Shown piece by piece: positions 58,034 to 64,000 of a stretch of DNA of 64,000 bases. Location: positions 1 to 64,000 of the forward strand of contig NZ_JASNWF010000008.1 in NCBI RefSeq assembly GCF_030283205.1, in the 5' to 3' direction. The DNA is from Actinomadura opuntiae. Its GTDB lineage: Bacteria > Actinomycetota > Actinomycetes > Streptosporangiales > Streptosporangiaceae. The notes below the pieces were generated by a model. That model saw nothing but the letters and a program-made list of their open reading frames with translations, was not told the DNA's origin and searched no databases. The translations under genes and the position numbers were made by a program. Numbering within the stretch: the first letter of the stretch is position 1; each line of letters begins with the position of its first letter.

Positions 58034-59035
58034 GTGGAAGCACACGCGCAACCGTCCGGCCCGTTCGCGGTCGGCACCTTCTCCAGCGGGGACGGCCCGC
58101 GGTTCGCCGGCCTGGTCGCCGGCGGCCGGGTCCTGGACCTGCGCACCGTCCCGGCGCTGGGCGAGGCCGCCGCGTCGACGCGCGCCCTGCTGGAGCGCTG
58201 GGACGACGTCCTGCCGCTGCTGCACGCCGCCGCCGGGGCCGGGGGCGGCGGCGAGTGGCTCCCCCTGGACGGGCTCGCCGTGCACGCGCCCGTCGAGCCG
58301 CGGCAGATCCTGCAGTCGGGCGCCAACTACCGCACGCACGTCATCGACCTCGCGGTGGCGCACGAGCCGGAGGACGGGCGCCCCGCCGAGCAGGTGCGCG
58401 AGGAGACGGCCGCGATGATGGACCGCCGCGCGGCCGAGGACCAGCCGTACATGTTCATCGGCCTGCCGTCCTCGGTGACGGGCCCGTACGACGACGTGGT
58501 GATCCCGAGCTGGTGCAGGAAGCCGGACTGGGAGCTGGAGCTGGCCGCGGTGATCGGCCGTCCGGCGTACCGGGTGTCCGCGGACGAGGCGCCGGAGCAC
58601 GTCGCCGCCTACACGATCGCCAACGACCTGACGGCGCGCGAGGCGGTGTTCCGCCGGGACATGCCGGAGATCGGCACCGACTGGCTGCGCGCGAAGAACC
58701 CGCCGACGTTCACCCCGCTCGGCCCGTACCTGGTGCCGTCGGCGTTCGTCGGCGACCCCGGCGACCTGCGGGTCACGCTGAAGCTCAACGGCGACGTCAT
58801 GCAGGACGAGTCCACCAAGGACATGATCTTCGGCGTGGCGCGGCTGGTGGCGTACGCGTCGCAGACCGTGCGGCTGCTGCCCGGCGACCTGGTCCTGACC
58901 GGCAGCCCGGCCGGCAACGGCATGCACTGGGGACGGCTGCTGCGGGACGGCGACGTCATGGACGGCTCGATCACGGGCCTCGGCGCGCAGCGCAACCGAT
59001 GTGTCGCTGAATCCACTGACGCCGGGGAGGCGTGA
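58034..59035 (+). CDS. Fumarylacetoacetate hydrolase family protein, first gene of aromatic operon
   Basis: A 333-residue FAH-superfamily enzyme. The metal-site residues are in the usual segments IVQ-like QILQSGANYRTH, the ELELAAVIGRPAY Glu pair and the Asp/Lys region ANDLTAREAVF followed by KNPPTFTPLGPYLV. FAH enzymes cleave or hydrate 2-oxo acids from ring-cleavage pathways. GTG at 58034 is chosen behind GAGAGGAAA; an upstream in-frame start at 57947 would run through the LysR box. TGATG-type junction with the next gene. Confidence 0.84.
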   Translation: MEAHAQPSGPFAVGTFSSGDGPRFAGLVAGGRVLDLRTVPALGEAAASTRALLERWDDVLPLLHAAAGAGGGGEWLPLDGLAVHAPVEPRQILQSGANYRTHVIDLAVAHEPEDGRPAEQVREETAAMMDRRAAEDQPYMFIGLPSSVTGPYDDVVIPSWCRKPDWELELAAVIGRPAYRVSADEAPEHVAAYTIANDLTAREAVFRRDMPEIGTDWLRAKNPPTFTPLGPYLVPSAFVGDPGDLRVTLKLNGDVMQDESTKDMIFGVARLVAYASQTVRLLPGDLVLTGSPAGNGMHWGRLLRDGDVMDGSITGLGAQRNRCVAESTDAGEA

Positions 59036-59994
59036 TGCTCGACCGCACCGATCCCGAGGGCGCGATCGCCGAGGCCGCCGCCAAGTACTCCAACTGGGGA
59101 CGCTGGGGCGACGACGACGTCCTCGGCACCGTGAACTTCATCGACGAGGCGAAGCGCCGCGAGGGCGCGGCGCTGGTCCGGCGGGGCGCGTCGTTCTCGC
59201 TGTCGCAGCGCTTCGACATGAACGGGCCGCAGAAGGGCTGGCGGCGCCGCACCAACCCCGTCCACACGATGCTGGACACCGGGACGGACGCCGCGCTCGG
59301 CAACCAGGGCTTCCCGCACGGCATCGGCGGCGCGGACGACGTCATCGCGATGCCGTTGCAGTGCTCCACCCAGTGGGACGGCCTCGGCCACATCTTCGAC
59401 CACGGCAAGGCGTGGAACGGGCGCCCGGCGGAGAAGGTCGTCACGTCCGACGGCGACCTGGTCACCGGCATCGAGCACATGGCCGCGCCGGTCGCCGGAC
59501 GCGGCGTCCTGCTGGACGTGGGACGCGTCGCAGGCGAGAACGGCGAGCTGCCCGACGGCTTCGCCATCACCGAGGAGCACCTCCAGGCCGCGATCGACGC
59601 CCACGGCGTGACGGTCGGGCGGGGCGACATCGTGTGCGTCCGCACCGGCCAGCTCACCCGCGCGCGCCGCGACGGCTGGGGCGACTACGCGGGCGGTCCC
59701 GCGCCGGGCCTGTCGTTCACCACGGCCGGATGGCTGCACCGCACGGAGATCGCCGCGATCGCCACCGACACGTGGGGGTTCGAGGTGCGGCCCAACGAGT
59801 TCGACGACGCCTTCCAGCCCCTGCACCAGGTCGCGATCCCGAACATGGGCCTGCTGATCGGCGAGCTGTGGGACCTGGACGCCCTGGCCGCAGACTGCGC
59901 GGCCGACGGCGTGCACGAGTTCTGGCTGACCGCCGGGCCTGTCCCGGTGACCGGTGCGGTCGGCTCCCCCGTCAACCCCATCGCGGTGAAGTGA
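59035..59994 (+). CDS. Cyclase family protein (kynurenine-formamidase-like metal hydrolase)
   Basis: A 319-residue protein of the putative-cyclase/KynB-like family. Metal ligands are suggested by STQWDGLGHIFDHGKAWNG (the HxGTHxD-equivalent region is altered to D-G-L-G-H-IFDHG) and the later VGRGDIVCVRTGQ. The family contains amide or lactone hydrolases and cyclases. ATG at 59035 shares one base with the previous stop; GGGGAGG lies just upstream, and a GTG one codon earlier is also possible. Probable role: hydrolysis of an amide or lactone intermediate in the aromatic pathway. Confidence 0.82.
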   Translation: MLDRTDPEGAIAEAAAKYSNWGRWGDDDVLGTVNFIDEAKRREGAALVRRGASFSLSQRFDMNGPQKGWRRRTNPVHTMLDTGTDAALGNQGFPHGIGGADDVIAMPLQCSTQWDGLGHIFDHGKAWNGRPAEKVVTSDGDLVTGIEHMAAPVAGRGVLLDVGRVAGENGELPDGFAITEEHLQAAIDAHGVTVGRGDIVCVRTGQLTRARRDGWGDYAGGPAPGLSFTTAGWLHRTEIAAIATDTWGFEVRPNEFDDAFQPLHQVAIPNMGLLIGELWDLDALAADCAADGVHEFWLTAGPVPVTGAVGSPVNPIAVK

Positions 59995-60001
59995 GGTCGG
60001 C

Positions 60002-61129
60002 ATGGCAGCAGTAGGGAACGTCCTGATCGTCGGGGGCGGCACGGCCGGGTCGGCCCTGGCGGTCCTGCTGGCGCGCGGCGGCGTCGCGGTGGACATCGCG
60101 GAGATCCAGCCGGACATCACGGCGCTCGGCTCCGGGATCACGTTGCAGGGCAACGCGCTTCGCGTGCTGCGCGACCTCGGCGTGTGGAAGCGGCTCAGCG
60201 CGTCCGGGTACGCGTTCGACGTGCTCGGCCTGCGGGCCCCGGACGGGAGCCTGATCGCGGAGATCCCGGACGCCCGCACCGGCGGCCCGGACCTGCCCGC
60301 GACGCTCGGCATGAACCGTCCCGAGCTGGCGGCGGTGCTCGCGGACGCGGTGCGGGACGCAGGCGCGACCACCCGGTTCGGCCTGACGGTCACCGCGCTG
60401 GACGACTCCGGCGACCAGGTCACCGCAGGCTTCTCCGACGGCACGTCCGGCACCTACGACCTGGTCGTGGGCGCGGACGGCATCCGCTCCGCGGTGCGGG
60501 GCCTGCTCGGCATCGACGTGGCGCCGAAGCCGACCGGCATGGGGATCTGGCGGATCCACACCCGCCGCCCCAAGGACGTCGAGCGCACCGACCTGATTTA
60601 CGGCGGGCCCTGCTTCATCGCCGGGTACTGCCCGACCGGGCCCGACACCATGTACGCCTACCTGGTGGAGAAGGCGCGGCCCCGCGAGTCGATCGCGGAC
60701 GCCGACAAGCCGTCCCACATGCGGGCGCTCGCCGAGGGCTACGGCGGCGCCTGGGACGAGATCCGCGCCGACATCACCGACCCGGACCGCATCAACTACA
60801 CCTGGTTCGAGTCGCTGCTGGTCGAGCGCCCGTGGAACCGGGGACGCACCGTGCTGATCGGCGACGCCGCGCACGCGTGCCCGCCCACGCTGGCGCAGGG
60901 CGCGGCGCAGTGCCTGGAGGACGCCGCCGTCCTCGCCGAGCTGCTGCTGGGCGCCGACCGTCTCGACCAGGCGCTGTTCGACGCGTTCATGGACCGGCGG
61001 TACGAGCGCGCCAAGGCGGTCGTCGAGGCGTCGGTGCAGCTGGGGGAATGGCAGCTCAACCCGTCCCCCGATGCCGACGTCCCCGGCCTGATGGGACGCA
61101 TCAGCGCGATCGTTTCGGAGCGGCCGTGA
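60002..61129 (+). CDS. FAD-dependent aromatic-ring monooxygenase (PHBH-like)
   Basis: A 375-residue class A flavoprotein monooxygenase. FAD contacts are GGGTAGSALAVLLA (residues 11-24), the DG motif GADGIRS near 158-164 and the GD motif LIGDAAHACPPTLAQG near 287. These enzymes hydroxylate phenolic or similar rings using NAD(P)H and oxygen, preparing a catechol for cleavage by a dioxygenase such as the VOC protein two genes on. It is 7 bp behind the cyclase gene and coupled to the amidohydrolase by GTGA. Confidence 0.87.
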   Translation: MAAVGNVLIVGGGTAGSALAVLLARGGVAVDIAEIQPDITALGSGITLQGNALRVLRDLGVWKRLSASGYAFDVLGLRAPDGSLIAEIPDARTGGPDLPATLGMNRPELAAVLADAVRDAGATTRFGLTVTALDDSGDQVTAGFSDGTSGTYDLVVGADGIRSAVRGLLGIDVAPKPTGMGIWRIHTRRPKDVERTDLIYGGPCFIAGYCPTGPDTMYAYLVEKARPRESIADADKPSHMRALAEGYGGAWDEIRADITDPDRINYTWFESLLVERPWNRGRTVLIGDAAHACPPTLAQGAAQCLEDAAVLAELLLGADRLDQALFDAFMDRRYERAKAVVEASVQLGEWQLNPSPDADVPGLMGRISAIVSERP

Positions 61130-62127
61130 ACATCCCCACCATCGACGTGCACGCGCACGTCCTGCTGCCGCAGATCGAGGAGGCCGTGGCCGGGGCGCCC
61201 GGCCACGCCGAGCACCGGGCGCTGGACGCCCGCCGCAACGGCCCGGAGTCGTTGCAGGCCAGCGCCAAGATGATCGGCGAGCGGATCCAGCGGCTGACGC
61301 GGATCGAGGCGCGGCTGGCCGACATGGACGCCGCCGGGGTGGACGTGCAGATCGTCAGCCCGTCGCCGTCGCACTACCACTACTGGGCCGCGCCCGACCT
61401 GGCGCGGACCGTGTACCGGATGGCGAACGAGGCCACCGCCGCTCACTGCGCGCAGGCGCCCGGCCGGCTGCACGGCCTCGGGCTCGTCCCGCTCCAGCAT
61501 CCGGACCTGGCCGTCGAGGCGCTCGACCACGCGCTGTCGCTCGGGTTGAAGGGCGTCGAGATCTCCTCGCACGCCCCCGGCCGCGAGCTGTCCGACCCGG
61601 AGCTGGAGCCGCTGTGGGCGCGGGCCGCCGAGGCCGGCGCGGTCGTGTTCCTGCATCCGTTCGGCTGCACGCTGGACGAGCGGCTCGACCGGTTCTACCT
61701 GTCCAACATCGTCGGGCAGCCGACCGAGAACGCCGTCGCGCTCTCGCATCTGATCTTCTCCGGCGTGCTCGACCGGCACCCCGGCCTGAAGATCGTCGCG
61801 GCGCACGGCGGCGGCTACCTGCCGACCTACCTCGGCCGCGCCGACCACGGCTGGCGGGTGCGTCCCGAGTCCCGCACCTGTGCCGAGCCGCCGAGCGGCT
61901 ATCTGCGGCGGGTCTGGTTCGACTCGCTCGTCTACGAACCGGCGGCGCTGCGCGCGCTGATCGAGGCGGCGGGCGCGTCCCAGGTCGTCATGGGGTCGGA
62001 CCACCCCTTCGACATGGGCGTGGATGACCCGCTCGACCGGCTGCGCGCCGCCCTGCCACCCGGCGACGAGCTGGACGCCGTGCGCGGCGGCAACGCCGTC
62101 GCCCTCTTCGACCTCAAGGAGCACTGA
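61126..62127 (+). CDS. Amidohydrolase (ACMSD-like decarboxylase family)
   Basis: A 333-residue metal-dependent amidohydrolase-2 family protein. HxH is in TIDVHAHVLLP near residue 8, a metal His in FLHPFG near 175, AAHGGGYLPTY near 224 and the Asp in VMGSDHPFDMG near 290. The family includes 2-amino-3-carboxymuconate-semialdehyde and hydroxybenzoate-type decarboxylases. In this operon it could remove a carboxyl group before or after ring cleavage. GTG at 61126 overlaps the monooxygenase stop; the stop overlaps the next ATG by one base. Confidence 0.86.
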   Translation: MNIPTIDVHAHVLLPQIEEAVAGAPGHAEHRALDARRNGPESLQASAKMIGERIQRLTRIEARLADMDAAGVDVQIVSPSPSHYHYWAAPDLARTVYRMANEATAAHCAQAPGRLHGLGLVPLQHPDLAVEALDHALSLGLKGVEISSHAPGRELSDPELEPLWARAAEAGAVVFLHPFGCTLDERLDRFYLSNIVGQPTENAVALSHLIFSGVLDRHPGLKIVAAHGGGYLPTYLGRADHGWRVRPESRTCAEPPSGYLRRVWFDSLVYEPAALRALIEAAGASQVVMGSDHPFDMGVDDPLDRLRAALPPGDELDAVRGGNAVALFDLKEH

Positions 62128-63065
62128 TGCCCGAAAGGCTCATCACCCATCTGCGCCACGTGGACCTCGCCGTCCCCGACTACGACCGGCAGCGCGAGTT
62201 CTACTCCGGCGTCTGGGGCCTGACCGAGGTCGCGAGCGACACCGGCATCTCGTTCCTGGCGGCGGAGGGCTCACCGGAGCAGTACATCGTCCGGCTCCGC
62301 AAGGCCGACGACAAGCGGCTCGACCTGGTGTCGTTCGGAGCCGCCTCCCCCGCCGACGTCGACGCGCTCGCCGAGCGGCTCGGCGCGGCCGGGGTGACGA
62401 TCGTCGCCCAGCCCGGGAAGCTCGCCACGCCCGGCGGCGGCTACGGGTTCCGGTTCTTCGACATCGACGGCCGGACCGTCGAGGTGTCGGCGGACGTCGC
62501 CGTCCGCGAGCACCGGAAGCTGGAGGAGCGCGAGGCCGTCCCGGTGCGGCTGTCGCACGTCGTGCTGAACGCCCCCGACCTGGACGCCACCCGCGCCTGG
62601 TACGAGACGCACCTGGACTTCGCGCTCAGCGACACGCTGACCTCCCCGCACATGGGCAAGGTCATGCACTTCATGCGCTGCAACCCGCAGCACCACAGCA
62701 TGGCGATCGCGAAGGGCCCGCACACGTCGCTGCACCACGTGTCGTTCGAGATGCGCGGCCTGGACGAGTACATGTTCGGCACCGGACGGCTGCTGCGCGC
62801 GGGAGTGCGGATGATCTGGGGGCCGGGGCGGCACAAGGCGGGCGACAACACCTTCTCCTACTTCCTCGACCCGCACGGCAACACCATCGAGTACACGACC
62901 GAGCTGGAGACCCTCGACGAGGACGCCTGGCACCCGCACCTGTACGACTTCTCCGACCCCGACGTCACCGACCAGTGGGGCACCGCCAACCCGATGAACG
63001 AACTGATCGCCAAGGAGTCGTTCAACGACCCCGACCGCGGCGTGTTCGTCGCCCCGCCGGTCTGA
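62127..63065 (+). CDS. VOC-family extradiol ring-cleavage dioxygenase
   Basis: A 312-residue two-domain vicinal-oxygen-chelate protein of the catechol 2,3-dioxygenase type. The C-terminal catalytic domain has the 2-His-1-carboxylate iron set: His144 in LSHVV, His204 in HHVSF and Glu255 in NTIEY. The N-terminal domain retains only the fold. It should cleave a catechol-like ring next to the hydroxyls (meta cleavage). The ATG overlaps the amidohydrolase stop (TGATG). Substrate unknown. Confidence 0.87.
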   Translation: MPERLITHLRHVDLAVPDYDRQREFYSGVWGLTEVASDTGISFLAAEGSPEQYIVRLRKADDKRLDLVSFGAASPADVDALAERLGAAGVTIVAQPGKLATPGGGYGFRFFDIDGRTVEVSADVAVREHRKLEEREAVPVRLSHVVLNAPDLDATRAWYETHLDFALSDTLTSPHMGKVMHFMRCNPQHHSMAIAKGPHTSLHHVSFEMRGLDEYMFGTGRLLRAGVRMIWGPGRHKAGDNTFSYFLDPHGNTIEYTTELETLDEDAWHPHLYDFSDPDVTDQWGTANPMNELIAKESFNDPDRGVFVAPPV

Positions 63066-63081
63066 TCGGGAGGGAGAGGCC

Positions 63082-64000
63082 ATGCGACTCGCCACCTACC
63101 TGCATCAGGGCGTCCGCCGGTGCGGCGCCGTCGAAGACGACCGGGTGCTGCCGTTCCCGGACGGCACCGACCTGCTCGACGTCATCGCCTCCGGCTCGGT
63201 CCCGGAGCCGGCGGGCGCGGCCGTGCCGCTCGCGGACGTCCGGCTGCTGCCGCCGATCGAGCCGCCGTCCGTCCGGGACTTCGTCGCGTTCGAGGAGCAC
63301 GTCGAGGGCGTCCGGAAGGCCGTCGACGGCGTGTCCGGCGTCCCGGACGCCTGGTACGACGCCCCGACGTTCTACTTCTCCAACCCGCACGCCATGGTCG
63401 GCGCGCACGACGACGTCCCGCTGCCGCCCGGCTGCCAGGCCCTCGACTTCGAGCTGGAGGTCGCGGCCGTCATCGGATGCGCTGGCGCCGACCTGTCGCC
63501 CGAGCGGGCGCGCGACCACGTCTTCGGTTACACGATCTTCAACGACTGGTCGGCGCGGGACCTGCAGTCCCGCGAGATGCAGGTCGGCCTCGGCCCCTGC
63601 AAGGGCAAGGACTTCGCCACCACGCTCGGCCCGTGGATCGTCACCGCCGACGAACTGGAGCCCTACCGCGACGCCGACGGGTTCCTGCGCCTCGGCCTGA
63701 CCGCCGAGGTCAACGGCGAGGTCGTCGGCCACGACCTGCTGTCCAACATGGGCTGGCCGTTCGACGACCTCGTCGCCTACGCCTCGCGCGGCGCGCGGCT
63801 GAGTCCCGGCGACGTCCTCGGCTCGGGCACCTGCGGCAACGGCGGCTGCCTCGCCGAACTGTGGGGACGGCGCGGCGAGCAGACCCCGCCGCCCCTCAAG
63901 CCCGGCGACACCGTCACGCTCACCGTCGAAGGCATCGGCACGGTGTCCAACACGATCGTGCCGGGGGCCGAGCCCGTCCCGATCCCGCGGGCCCGCAAGC
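63082..64000 (+). CDS. Fumarylacetoacetate hydrolase family protein (cut by window edge)
   Basis: The gene starts at ATG 63082 behind GGGAGGGAGAGG and runs off the end of the window after 306 codons with no stop seen. The FAH fold is clear: VRDFVAFEEHVEG, DFELEVAAVIG (metal Glu pair), FGYTIFNDWSARDLQSREMQ, GPCKGKDFATTLGPWIVT and GSGTCGNGGCLAELWG. It is closer to the fumarylacetoacetase/acylpyruvase branch with the long N-terminal arm than the FAH protein that opens this operon. As the gene after the dioxygenase it probably hydrolyses the ring-cleavage product. Confidence 0.86.
   Translation, partial: MRLATYLHQGVRRCGAVEDDRVLPFPDGTDLLDVIASGSVPEPAGAAVPLADVRLLPPIEPPSVRDFVAFEEHVEGVRKAVDGVSGVPDAWYDAPTFYFSNPHAMVGAHDDVPLPPGCQALDFELEVAAVIGCAGADLSPERARDHVFGYTIFNDWSARDLQSREMQVGLGPCKGKDFATTLGPWIVTADELEPYRDADGFLRLGLTAEVNGEVVGHDLLSNMGWPFDDLVAYASRGARLSPGDVLGSGTCGNGGCLAELWGRRGEQTPPPLKPGDTVTLTVEGIGTVSNTIVPGAEPVPIPRARK

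Noticed and set aside
1..64000. tRNA, rRNA, insertion sequences, integrases or phage genes
   Set aside because: I looked for cloverleaf-like segments, transposase or integrase motifs and phage structural genes on both strands and saw none I could support.

Overview
The window is 64 kb of very GC-rich DNA with strong G/C preference in third codon positions, many GTG starts, and long runs of genes whose stop and start codons overlap (ATGA, GTGA, TGATG). The gene families point to a chromosomal accessory or catabolic region of an actinomycete: an ECF41 sigma factor, a steroid-ring degradation operon, PadR, IclR and DeoR regulators, an NDMA-dependent alcohol dehydrogenase, and Tat and lipoprotein signals. 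The repeat style and gene content suggest a Thermomonosporaceae/Actinomadura-like genome, but that is inference. I see no rRNA, tRNA, CRISPR array or intact insertion sequence.

Layout. 1-8.6 kb: a patatin-like lipase, an NCS2 nucleobase permease, a crotonase, a small phosphodiesterase, an epimerase/ECF41-sigma pair with a recognisable autoregulatory promoter, and two exported proteins. 8.6-17.7 kb: a sugar or polyol uptake and catabolism operon (ABC transporter with lipoprotein binder, two FGGY kinases, a histidine phosphatase, a 2-hydroxyacid dehydrogenase) beside a DeoR regulator, with TTAACA/TGTTAA operator-like repeats. 17.7-25.8 kb: a rhodanese, an asparagine synthetase, and facing it an unusual operon of a PLP decarboxylase, a PaaK-like adenylating enzyme and four tandem small proteins that I read as AidA/PixA (inclusion-body) family paralogues. 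This is the most novel-looking locus in the window.

26-35 kb: a FAD/Fe-S oxidoreductase, an IclR regulator, the lower meta-cleavage trio (hydratase, acylating acetaldehyde dehydrogenase, 4-hydroxy-2-oxovalerate aldolase), a HAD phosphatase and an NDMA-dependent alcohol dehydrogenase. 35-40 kb: a steroid-degradation operon hsaA-hsaB-kstD-kshA, a small Cys protein and a deleted, frameshifted SDR pseudogene. The trio completes the chemistry downstream of ring A/B cleavage, but kshB, hsaC and hsaD are not in the window. A repeated hairpin cassette carrying its own start codon sits at the 5' end of hsaA, the aldolase and the acetaldehyde dehydrogenase.

40-49.5 kb: an IclR regulator, a secreted tyrosine phosphatase, and oxidoreductases, a CoA ligase and an esterase interleaved with two PadR-type regulators. 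Several divergent promoters here share a TTC-N-GAA-type palindrome. 49.6-57 kb: cell-envelope genes (PIG-L deacetylase, GT4, PAP2 phosphatase, flippase-like membrane protein, fused GT2/TagF glycosyltransferase) next to a BlaI/MecI-type repressor, with TACTAC-N7-GTAGTA operator-like dyads. 57-64 kb: a LysR regulator and a divergent, tightly coupled six-gene operon (FAH, cyclase, FAD monooxygenase, amidohydrolase, extradiol-type VOC protein, second FAH cut by the window edge), probably for aromatic ring cleavage.
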